From Pogostemon cablin (lineage: Eukaryota > Streptophyta > Magnoliopsida > Lamiales > Lamiaceae): a stretch of 64,000 bases of DNA. The stretch is from NCBI GenBank assembly GCA_023678885.1, contig CM043005.1:5384314-5448313 (forward strand), in the 5' to 3' direction. The notes beneath the pieces were generated by a model. It made no database searches, was not told the origin of the DNA, and worked only from the letters and a program-made list of their open reading frames with translations. This document shows, in pieces, positions 55,361-64,000 of the stretch. Position 1 is the first letter of the stretch. Every line of letters begins with the position of its first letter. The translations under genes were made by a program, and so were the position numbers.

Positions 55361-58166
55361 ATGGCTTACTTCGCTGGTATGGTCATAGACTCCAATAAGC
55401 GCCAATTGGTGATTCTTGACAATAAGAACTCACCATCCGATGGAGCAACTTATCTTTCGATTGAGAGACCCTTGATGGGTGCACCTATAGACAAAATTCC
55501 TTGCGAGAATAGCGAACCTGATCTAAAGACTTGGACTGAAGATCTGAACTTGGGTGAAACCGAAGTTGTAATTTTGAAGGCGATTAACCATACCGAAGAT
55601 GAAAACCTTGACCCTTTGCCCACATTAGGGCGCCGAATAATTGATGATCATGCAGCGTGGGGCAATTCGGTGAATTTTCCTGGAGAATTCCGTTATACTC
55701 CTGGCTATTGGGAATGGACTGAAGTTGTCCTAAGCAGATATCATGACGATCTTGCAAGAATAAAGATTTATGACCCAATTTTTGCATCCTTATTCACATA
55801 CGACTGCAACCAAGAGATCATCAAAGCTTTCTGTGAGGCGTGGTGCCCTGTTACCAACACTTTGCTCACTTCTTTTGGAGAAATGTCAATTTCTCTATGG
55901 GATTTGCACAACTGGACGGACTTGCCACTAGCCGGTCATTTATATGAAGAGGTTGTGCCCTATAAACCTGAACTCTTCAACGATCGTGACCTCAATGGCT
56001 TACGTATTCCATCTAGTTGTCGGCACTTGCTGCACGCCTACCATAGACTTCGCAGTCTTGATGGTACTGACTCTGTTTCACTCACTCGATGGGTAAAATT
56101 TTGGTTTTGTCGGCCTATAACATACAAGAAACCTCATGTACGTGTAGAGAAGAGTAGGAAAAGCCGCCGTAAGAAAACACACAACCTAAATGGGATTATT
56201 GGTGATCATAAAAAATGGACCTCTGCAGAAATAGGACCCTTCAAAATGCTCGGTATTGATGTTATGCACCAAGATGAGACATATCTGGCTGCTTATCTGG
56301 CTTGCTGGCTTTGCTCTTTCGTACTCCCTACTGATGAAGTAGATTTAATACGTCCTGGAACCTTTAAGGTAGCTAGCTTGATGGCTACAGGCAGGTCAGT
56401 TGGACTTGTCATCCCAGTTTTGACGAGTATCTATAGAGGCCTGAACAAAATTTCAAATGATCCTAGACCCTCTGAGCTGAAGTCAGCATTTCCCGTACAC
56501 TTTGTGTACACCTGGTTGGCTCATTATTTCAATACTCATTATCCAAATCCACATGAACTGAAGATCCCTTTAATGGTAACATATTCAGGTGAGAATGGAG
56601 CAAAGTTCTTTACTCCAACTAATGCTCGCAAAAGACTTCAAAATGGAGGTAATGCTTCCTTGCTTTGTAATGTTCGCCGAATAAATAATCCAAGGGAGTA
56701 TATTGATATTGACCAAGCATCTTGGCGTGATTGGGGCTTCTTCATTGCTATTCGTATAAGTTATCTCACTCTACGACAGAATTGGAGATTTTTTATTGAA
56801 CCTTACAGCCCACATCGATTCAGCCGCCAATTTGGCTTTTATCAAGAAGATACTCCAGGGAAACTGAGAACAGACCTTCGAGAGTCTACTTTAGAGCAAG
56901 GGCTTCAGCTTTGGAGGCGATGTATCTTACGCAATTCTCGCTCTAAAGCGACTTTTTCATGCGCCCCCACAGAGTTCAGAAACTTCGGCTCACCAAAGTA
57001 TGCTGAGTGGTCCTCTCAAATTCATGGGACTTATTTTATAGATCATATGGCAGATCTAATCAAAATTGTTCCGAACCACACCGTAGAGGAAGAAGTTGAC
57101 ATTATTGGTAATTCGGATAATGCCAAGATTGATGAAGCAGCTGTACCGTTAGACGCCCCACCTCCTCAGAAGGTGATTGTTGGAACGTCAGGTGTAGCAA
57201 AAAAAAGAAAGAGTGGTCTCTCTTATTCAAATGAGAGTAGCACAGACCGAAACTTGAAGAGGACCAAAAGAAGCAAATCTCCTGTGCATGTCCTGACAAC
57301 TCAAACCGAGGTTTTCAATCCCCTTTTTTAATTATGAATTACATACTTTCATACATGTAACTATTTTCTAATATCCTTTTTTTTTTTAGCATCTGGATGC
57401 TGTATTTGGCTCTGATTATGACGAACTTGAGGAAGAAGGATCAGCTTCCGCTGCAGCCCTTAAAGGCTTAGTAGATGATGTATTTCCAAATCAAATTTCT
57501 CCTATTATGCCCAAGTCTCATCCTCCAATTATTACAATGGAAGCTCCAGAAATTACAACATTTAACTTTGATGCCGAGATCACGGATGCTAGGAAACTAG
57601 TTAATATGAAAGTGTGAAAAATCTTTCAAGATAAGTTGAAGAGGACTTCTGTCAGCTCCTTATCTTCTATGCGGAATGAGGGACTCAAAATGGTGAATAA
57701 TTTCAAGAGCGCTCCAGAGATTGACGGATCTGCTTTAGAAGCATCATTTGACTTCTTATTTACTAAAGCTGATGCGTATGATGCCGTGAAGATAAAACTT
57801 GCTGATGGGCTGTCCAGGAGAGAAGTTAATAAGCGCCTGACCGATGCAAGGAAGCGTGCTGATGAACACAAAGGCAAAGAAGCTGTAGGTATCAAGCAAT
57901 TGCAAGAATCCGAGACTAGGTTGAAGCAGATTGCGGAAGAAATTGAGACCCTGTTGAAGGAGAAGGAAACAGTATCCCGAAAGGTTGAACGTCTTCATGA
58001 ATCCGTTCAAAATGCAAAGCTTGGAGCCCAAACTGCTGCCAGGGACATTGGTGTACTAAAGAAAACACCTATCCTAGAAGATTCCATTGCTGATGAATTA
58101 AGGACTGTTACACAAGCTTTGGAGGCCGCTCGAGATGAGTTATCCAGTATGAATATTTTTCATTAG
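55361..58166 (+). pseudogene. Plant mobile domain (PMD/MAIN-like) protein gene, antisense within the Tat element
   Basis: Two coding exons. Exon 1 (55361-57308) codes about 649 residues. The PMD core lies near residues 105-210 (GYWEWTEVVLSRYHDDLAR, SLFTYDCNQEIIKAFCEAWCP, MSISLWDLHNW) and continues to about 520, with a basic nuclear-signal-like tail (KKRKSG, KRTKRSKSP). An intron (57309-57391, poly-T before AG) leads to exon 2, an acidic stretch and then a coiled coil (RLKQIAEEIETLLKEKETV) ending at 58166. A TGA at 57615-57617 interrupts exon 2 where Trp would fit. The ATG at 55361 follows an acceptor (ttccttgcag) by 18 bases, implying a 1.6-kb 5' UTR intron. PMD proteins act in silencing and cell division in plants and are often carried by transposons. 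Here the gene is opposite in strand to the element. Confidence 0.8.
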
Positions 58167-58224
58167 TTTGTATTGAAACCATTTCATTTTTATGTCTTTT
58201 TTTTTTAACTGTAATGATATTATC

Positions 58225-58230
58225 AATAAA
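58225..58230 (+). terminator. Poly(A) signal of the antisense gene
   Basis: AATAAA 59 bp after the stop at 58166, with T-rich flanks. With the TATA box at 53552 it makes a self-contained transcription unit. Confidence 0.55.
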
Positions 58231-58476
58231 ATCCATATTCTCTCTTATCTTTTTTTTCTCTTCTTATTCATCACTGCATCTTTGGCTTTGCTTTACTGCT
58301 TTTAGGATGTTTACCTGCTGCCTTTACATCTTAATTTGCTTTTTGCTTCACAAATTTGATACAAACAAACGAAAACATGACTGAACTTAACAAATGTTAA
58401 GCTGCCTACGTATCTCTTTAAAGAGAATCAAGTCATAACGTAGTTCAAAGGGACATGGTTTTTGATTGGGGGTGCC

Positions 58477-58795
58477 GTGCACAGTTTATACTCATGCGGG
58501 CCAGGAGTGTGTCGTGCACAGTTTATACTCGTGTGGACCAGGAGTTTATCGTACACAGTTTATACTCGTGCGGACCAGGAGTAACATGCAGTTTAGGCTC
58601 ATGCGTCATGGAGCGTTGTGTTTGAATTTGCTGACAACTTATACTCATGTCAATGAGTCTTGAATTTGAACTTGTAGACAGTTTATACTCGTATCAAGGA
58701 GCCTTGCATTATTTGTGTCATATAGTTTAAACTCATATCAAGAAGTATTATGTGGACAGTTTTAGCTCATATCAAGGAGCGTTGTATCTTGTAGT
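58477..58795. repeat. Diverged tandem repeat, about eight units
   Basis: The first three units have an exact 37-bp period (58477, 58514, 58551: gtgcacagtttatactcgtg...gaccaggagt). Later units of 36-48 bp keep 'agtttatactcgtatcaaggag'. Lies between the end of integrase and the end of the antisense gene, where Tat elements often carry tandem repeats. Confidence 0.8.
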
Positions 58796-58799
58796 TGTT

Positions 58800-60142
58800 T
58801 TACGCGTAATAGCGTTTCAAGAATTTTCCATTTATGGGGCCAATGTTTACGCCATCTTCTGATATCAACTTGTAGGCGACATTTGTGTATACTTCCTTTA
58901 CAACATGAGGGTCATCCCATTTTTGGAGAAATTTATTTCCAACACGATGTGTGACCACAATAGGTCTTCTCACGGCAAGCACCAAGTCGCCAACTTGAAA
59001 AGAACGTATCTTCTTCCTTTTGTTGAATGTTCTGGATAAGCGAGATTCATAACACTCAAGTCTCTGTTGGCCTCTAACCTCTTCTCATCTAGAGCTTCTA
59101 ACTCTTGAAGGCGCAACTTTGCATTTTCTTCTTCGGTTAAGCCTTCTTGTATGGCCATCCTTAAAGAAGGAATTAGTTTCTCGAGAGGTACCACAGCTTC
59201 AACACCATAAACCAAAGAATACGGAGTAGCCTGAGTAGGAGTTCTATAGGTGGTGCGGTACGCCCATAAAGCTTCATTTATTCTTTCATGCCAATCTCTT
59301 TTAGACTTGGAGACTACCTTCTTCAACAGACTGCACAGGGTTTTGTTGAATGCTTCAGCTAGACCATTGGCAGCTGCATTATACATTGACGACTTCCTTT
59401 GTTTGAAGTTGAACTTCTCACATAACTTATCGATCCAGCTGTTGCTGAATGGCTTTCCATTATCGGTGATGATATAGCGGGGAACACCATATCTGTAAAT
59501 GATGTTGATCCGAATGAAATCAGCAACATTTTCCTTCTTTACTTCCCTCAAAGGCATAGCTTCAGCCCATTTGGAAAAGTAATCGGTGGCAGCAAGGATG
59601 TAGAGATGACCACCAGAAGATTTTGTGAGAGGCCCCACCACATCTAATCCCCAAGCATCAAAAGGCCATGAAGCAACTGTCGGGTGCAAAGGCTCCGGAG
59701 GTTGATGGATCAAGTTCCCATGAAATTGGCAAGCCTGACATTTTTGTGCATACTCCGTGCAATCTTTCACCATTGTTGGCCAATAATAGCCCATTCTTTT
59801 GACTCTGAAGTGTAGCTTCGGCCCAGACTGATGAGCACCGCAAATTCCGGAATGAGCTTCCTCCATTGCTTGAACAGACTCTTCTTTACTTAGGCATCTC
59901 AAGAAAATTCCATCAAATGATCTTCTATACATTGTGCCTTTGAAGTAAATAAATCGAGGTGCCCGACGCCGAATATCAACCCTTTGACGTGGCTCATTTG
60001 GCAATTTATCATACTTGAGATAATCGATGAGTGGTTGACGCCAATCCTCTTCTTTAATTTCGAAGACCTCCACCAAATGATTTTCAACTTCTTCATAATC
60101 ATCATCCTCGAAGATTGGTGGTACAACCCAACTTTTGCACAC
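58800..60142 (-). pseudogene. Tat integrase (frameshifted)
   Basis: From 60142 a 390-codon frame carries the zinc region (HSGICGAHQSG, then CQACQFHG), and the catalytic core with WGLDVVGPL, YIITDNGKPF and NGLAEAFNK (all three acidic residues present). A lost base near 59067-59071 shifts the frame at the ALDEKRLEA block; the C-terminus is readable in the next frame to TAA at 58800 (VGDLVLAVRRP region, then FLQKWDDPHVVKEV, where the usual GPY is DPH). A TAA at 60149 separates it from the second RNase H. Confidence 0.87.
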
Positions 60143-60148
60143 TGAAAT

Positions 60149-60547
60149 TTAAACTTGCGCCTCCGGCATAGCTATATTTGATGCTAGCTTGGCGAGGGCG
60201 TCAGCTTGCTTATTCTCTCTTATGGGTAAATGCTCGATATCAACATCACCAAGCCAGCTCATCAGCTTTTGAGCATACTTGTGGTATGGGAACAACTCAA
60301 GCTTCCTTACTTCATACACCCCAAGTAGTTGGTTTATCACAAGTAACGAATCGCCATACAGTTTAAGGTGTAATTGCTTTATATCGACGGCCATCTCTAA
60401 ACCAAGTATGAGTGCTTGATACTCGGCTACATTGTTAGAGCAATTTTCTGTTAAGGAAAATGAGAATGGCAAAACTTCACCACTGGATGTTACGAATACG
60501 ACTCCAGCACCGGCCCCTTCCCTATGAGATGCTCCATCAAAATACAT
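60149..60547 (-). CDS. Second (archaeal-type) RNase H of the Tat element
   Basis: 132-codon frame: YFDGASHREGAGAGVVF at the start, NNVAEYQALILGLEMAV, LKLYGDSLLVINQL and ENKQADALAKLAS near the end. The DEDD-type acidic residues are visible. This extra domain between the first RNase H and integrase is the hallmark of Tat elements. It is cut from RT by a TAG at 60623-60625 and from integrase by the TAA at 60149 (CAA to TAA likely). The Met at 60547 is internal. Confidence 0.9.
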   Translation of the reverse strand: MYFDGASHREGAGAGVVFVTSSGEVLPFSFSLTENCSNNVAEYQALILGLEMAVDIKQLHLKLYGDSLLVINQLLGVYEVRKLELFPYHKYAQKLMSWLGDVDIEHLPIRENKQADALAKLASNIAMPEAQV

Positions 60548-60622
60548 TTTCCAAGGAGAAGCTATCTCAACAGCGAAAGCATCTTCATCAGGGAGTTCAT
60601 CAGACAGTTCCCATTCTGCAGG

Positions 60623-62104
60623 CTATGGATGATCAGCTAGAAAATCTGTCAACACTTGTCCTTTTACGGCCTTCTGAGGGACATATAGAATCTCAAACTG
60701 TTGAAGTTGGAGATACCACCTGGCAAGCCGATCTGAGAGTACTGGTTTTGACATGACGAACTTTAGTGGGTTAGCTTTTGAAACTAGCCGAACTGTATGA
60801 GCATGGAAGTAATGTTTCAACTTCTGAATCATGAAGATAAGGGCCAAGCAGATCTTCTCAATTGGTGAATATTTCAACTCGTTTGGAGTCATGGTTCTAC
60901 TCAAATAGTAAAGGGCAGTTTCTTTGCCATCATCATTCTCTTGTGCGAGTAAAGCTCCAACAAAACGTTCTTGAGCAGCTAGATAGAGAATTAACGGACG
61001 TCCAGGTATTGGTGCACACAACACTGGTGCCTTCATCAAGTACTCTTTAATGCTATTGAAAGCATTATTGCAAGCTTCATCCCATTCAAATATACTGCCT
61101 TTCTTCATGAGATGACTAAACGGTTGACATCGACCGGCCAAGTTTGATATGAATCTTCTCAAGTATGCCAATTTTCCTTGCAGACTTTTGAGTTCATGGA
61201 TGTTCTGAGGCACATGCATCTTCATGATTGCATCAATCTTCGCCTTCTCAATCTCGATTCCTCGACGGCGAACAATAAATCCAAGAAATTTTCCGGATGT
61301 AACCCCAAATGCACACTTGAGTGGATTCATCTTGAGTTGATGCTCCCTTAAACGCTCAAACACTCGCCTTAAATCATGGAGATGATTTTTCTTTTTCTTT
61401 GATTTCACCACAATGTCATCAACGTAGCGTTCGATGATCTTATGAAGTATGTCATCAAATATCTTCTGCATGGCTCGTTGATAAGTAGCACCAGCATTCT
61501 TTAAGCCAAATGGCATCACATTATAGCAATATATTCCTTTCGGAGTACGAAAGGCTGTTTTCTCTTGGTCTTCGAGACCCAGACCAATCTGGTTGTAGCC
61601 AGATGATCCATCCATAAACGAAAGGACCTCATGCCCCGTTGTTGCATCTATCATGAGCTCAGCAATCAGCAGTGGGAAGTCATCTTTCGGACACGCCATG
61701 TTCAAATCCCAAAAATCAACACATACTCTGATTTGCCCATTTTTCTTTCTCACTGGCATGATGTTAGAAATCCATGTAGGATACTTGACTTCTCTGATCT
61801 TGCCTGCTTCAAGAAGCTTATTAACTTCATCTTCAATTAATGGAATTAACTCTAGTCGAAATCGACGCTGCATTTGCTTAATTGGCCGAATTCCCTTTTT
61901 GATGGACAAATGATGCACTGCGATCTTTGGATCCAAGCCTGGCATTTCTTTATGCGACCATGCAAAGACATCCCGAAATTCTCGTAAAAGGCGGATATAT
62001 TGTTCTTCTTCCTCATTACTTAGCAGGGCACTTATGTAAGTAGGACGTGAGTCGCTTTTGTCACCTAAGTTGATTTCTTTCAACTCATCAACAGTGGCTT
62101 TCAC
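60623..62104 (-). CDS. Tat reverse transcriptase - first RNase H
   Basis: 493-codon frame. Lead-in (FAWSHKEMPGLDPKIAVHHL), RT fingers (GQIRVCVDFWDLNMACPKD), VMPFGLKNAGATYQRAMQ, catalytic ERYVDDIVVKS, thumb, and a gypsy RNase H in which the usual first Asp region reads LILYLAAQERFVGALLAQ, so it lacks the normal acidic residue there. This fits the known decay of the first RNase H in elements with two. Bounded by TAA at 62117 upstream and TAG at 60623 downstream. Confidence 0.9.
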   Translation of the reverse strand: MKATVDELKEINLGDKSDSRPTYISALLSNEEEEQYIRLLREFRDVFAWSHKEMPGLDPKIAVHHLSIKKGIRPIKQMQRRFRLELIPLIEDEVNKLLEAGKIREVKYPTWISNIMPVRKKNGQIRVCVDFWDLNMACPKDDFPLLIAELMIDATTGHEVLSFMDGSSGYNQIGLGLEDQEKTAFRTPKGIYCYNVMPFGLKNAGATYQRAMQKIFDDILHKIIERYVDDIVVKSKKKKNHLHDLRRVFERLREHQLKMNPLKCAFGVTSGKFLGFIVRRRGIEIEKAKIDAIMKMHVPQNIHELKSLQGKLAYLRRFISNLAGRCQPFSHLMKKGSIFEWDEACNNAFNSIKEYLMKAPVLCAPIPGRPLILYLAAQERFVGALLAQENDDGKETALYYLSRTMTPNELKYSPIEKICLALIFMIQKLKHYFHAHTVRLVSKANPLKFVMSKPVLSDRLARWYLQLQQFEILYVPQKAVKGQVLTDFLADHP

Positions 62105-62116
62105 ACCCTCCTCAAA

Positions 62117-62977
62117 TTACGGAGGGGCATCCTCGGCATCCACTTCCTCCACTTGAGAATCCTCAAGAGCAGTGATATGGTTGGTGGAAGCTACACTTTC
62201 TTTATCATCATCATTGTCTTCTTTAGTAAAGACAATTGTATGCTTCCTAGTCTTCAACTCTCTTCCACATGAGACTGTCAAGATATTTTGCCTCTTCATA
62301 CGAGAAGGGATTTGACTTCGGAGTTTTGGGAAGCTAGGAGACTTGAAATTATTTTTCTTCCCAATCTTGTTCCTTTCGCACAGTTCGAGCCTTTCGAAAA
62401 CACTTCCAAGCCTTTCGAAGACAGAACTCCTCTTGATTTTCCTTCCACTTTCATCAAAAATGTCTTCTGTGGACGAAACTTCTCCTTCTGTGATATAATT
62501 TGTGTTTGCTCTCCTGATTGCTATGCGGACTGGCTTTTGAGGGACATATCCCAAACCTGGCTTAGCATTCTTGACAGTGTGGCCACTATTTTTCAATGTT
62601 TTCTGAGTGGCATTGAGCCCATGTTCAGATGAGATGACAGTCTCTTGAGGCAACTTGCTCATCACCGGTTTCTCCTTTGGTTCATACCCAGCCTTCTTGA
62701 GGAGTTTGAAAGCTTGCGGGCCATATGACTTAGATATTTCTGCTTCAAATACTTTACCATGCTCGGTTTTTGCTCCTTCAATAGGACGTACGAATCCTTT
62801 GAGCGGTGGAGAAGAAGTCTTACCTTCATCGATTTTTGTTAAAGGCAATGTTAATTCTTCCTGGGCCTCAAGCTCTTTGCCTTTGTTCTTTTTGAGAGTG
62901 GTGGATGATGTGCTACCTTTCTCCTTTATTTGTTTACTGCCTCCATTATCTTGTGCTGGGGCTTCTTCTCGGTTCAC
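62117..62977 (-). pseudogene. Tat protease-RT linker segment
   Basis: 286-codon frame of charged low-complexity text (GSTSSTTLKKNKGKELEAQ), then YGPQAFKLLKKAGYEPKEK and LGYVPQKPVRIAIRR, the usual Tat linker between protease and RT. Two copies of SVFERLG-type text adjoin. It joins upstream protease only after a one-base shift near 62990; a TAA ends it at 62117, 12 bases before the next Met in the same frame. Confidence 0.8.
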
Positions 62978-63630
62978 TTTCTTTGATTCTTGAAGAAGTA
63001 TTTAGCATCAGCAAAGTAAGATTCAGCTTCAGTAAACGGCTTATCATCGTCGAATACCCTTTTCACACTGTTGCCTTCACTATACTTGAAACACTGGTGT
63101 AATGTAGAAGGGACCACACCATTCTCGTGCAGCCATGGGCGCCCCAAAAGCATGTTGTATGAAGTTTTTGCGTCTATGACATGGAAGAGCACCGTTGATC
63201 TCATCTCATCAATCATCAAATCAAGAACAATCGTGCCGAGAGTCCTTTGCCCTTCATGATTGAACCCTTGGATCATCAATCAGCTATGATTGAGTTCATT
63301 CACCGGTATCTCTAAATTTTTCAACATTCTTAAAGACAGGATGTTTACTGCTGAGCCTCCGTCAACAAGTATACGCTTTACTTGCAGCCCTTGCGTATAA
63401 CCAGTTACAAATAGAGGTCGGTTGTGAGGCTGTGAACCCAACAACATGTCTTCATTTGTGAAGGTCACCTTCATAGAATAAGCTTTTTCCTTGTTCTCAA
63501 CTCGTTCATCTTCATTGCCCTCCTCACTCACCGCATGACAAGAGCCTTCATTGTGAACTTCTTTTATGGAAGCGAAGTTTGCGGCCGCTTCATCCTCCAA
63601 CACAATCTTTCCCTCCTTAGCCAACTGCAT
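62974..63630 (-). pseudogene. Tat aspartic protease
   Basis: The active site appears as RILVDGGSAVNILSLRML in the frame 63630-63280. The rest of the fold (TIVLDLMIDEMRSTVLFHVID, then YNMLLGRPWLHENG) follows in the same frame after a TGA at 63280-63282, consistent with CGA to TGA. Protease would cut gag-pol into mature proteins. The frame ends at 62974 after the shift into the linker. Confidence 0.85.
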
Positions 63631-64000
63631 GATCTTTTCCTTGAAGATGAAGCAATCATGAATGGGATGCCCACCAATCTATGGTACTTGCAATATTTTG
63701 GGTCATTGGTTCGATTCGCTTCCTCTGGATGTTTCATTTCGGGGAGTTCGATGAGTTTGTCTTTCATCATATCATCAAATATGCCAGAAACATCAGAGTT
63801 CAGAAATGGATACTCTTTTTCTTGCATCTCCTTCAGGGTCAACCTTCTTTGCCCCCACTCTTGGGTGACTTGTTTTCTTTTATCTTTCTTGTCATCTCCA
63901 TTCTTTCGAATCTTGACTGTAGCAGTGTTTATGGCCATTGATTCTTTATTGAAGTTTCTTGCATAAGGCTTGCCCCCTTTCTTGGCTTCTTATTTGTCTC
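63564..64000 (-). pseudogene. Tat gag C-terminus (partial)
   Basis: The frame from 63938 ends with the Cys/His motif region (NDPKYCKYHRLVG) that in this lineage precedes protease. A lost base in a G run near 63676 then shifts the frame; the following KEKIMQLAKEG-type text continues in the protease frame. The rest of gag lies beyond the right edge. Confidence 0.75.

Larger units (their letters stand above)
52206..64000 (-). mobile_element. Tat-lineage (Ogre/Retand-like) Ty3/gypsy element, 5' part beyond right edge
   Basis: Minus-strand element. From right to left: gag C-terminus, protease, reverse transcriptase and RNase H, a second archaeal-type RNase H, integrase, a tandem-repeat zone, an antisense plant-mobile-domain gene, another tandem-repeat zone and the 3' LTR. 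The second RNase H between the first and integrase is diagnostic for Tat. At least four in-frame stops and three frameshifts break gag-pol. The 5' LTR and most of gag are not in the window. Confidence 0.9.

Overview
The window is from a nuclear plant genome, almost certainly a eudicot. It has plant LTR retrotransposons of three lineages, Stowaway- and hAT-type MITEs, spliceable exons with GT/AG borders, and very little single-copy gene space. There are no bacterial features. I cannot name the species from sequence alone.

Layout. 1-17442: two near-identical Athila-type Ty3/gypsy elements on the minus strand, head to tail and sharing one LTR. They carry the same inactivating lesions. 17450-18055: decayed LINE, into which the Athila array appears inserted. 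18177-18452: a MITE. 18905-23619: a Ty1/copia element with 202-bp LTRs and a perfect 5-bp target duplication; the polyprotein is broken. 24385-25620 and 31619-32032: two facing copies of an unrecognised small plant gene. The first is a pseudogene; the second keeps two clean exons but lacks the third. Between them lie a LINE endonuclease remnant, two MITEs and an old 5'-truncated copia element with its 3' LTR. 32.2-34.9 kb: a dense, partly nested cluster of Stowaway-like MITEs. 35.2-41.3 kb: host gene space, with three well-defined last exons of a SAM-domain protein and a local segmental duplication; one duplicate holds a hAT-type MITE. 41779-43717: solo LTR of an Athila-like family inside a MITE. 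44525-49505: a very young, complete non-autonomous LTR element (LARD type) with 1627-bp LTRs, a tRNA-Asp primer site and no coding capacity. 49682-50776: an intact LRR gene of the DRT100 type, the best host gene here. 51.0-52.2 kb: degenerate repeats, a gene fragment and half a MITE. 52206-64000: a large Tat-lineage (Ogre/Retand-like) element on the minus strand, running off the right edge. It carries a plant-mobile-domain gene in antisense between integrase and the 3' LTR.

How parts relate. The Athila array and the LARD share the tRNA-Asp primer site, the polypurine tract, a perfect hairpin beside it and patches of the 3' untranslated region. The LARD is therefore plausibly moved in trans by Athila-like proteins. 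The three related LTR families keep a common TATA region but each carries its own block of inverted repeats upstream of it. In the LARD this block includes a tRNA-derived stretch with matching pol III A and B boxes.

Most interesting points: the antisense plant-mobile-domain gene with its own TATA box, introns and poly(A) signal; the tRNA-like and hairpin module in the U3 of a young LARD; and the LTR-sharing Athila dimer. All lineage names are from recognised motifs, not from searches.
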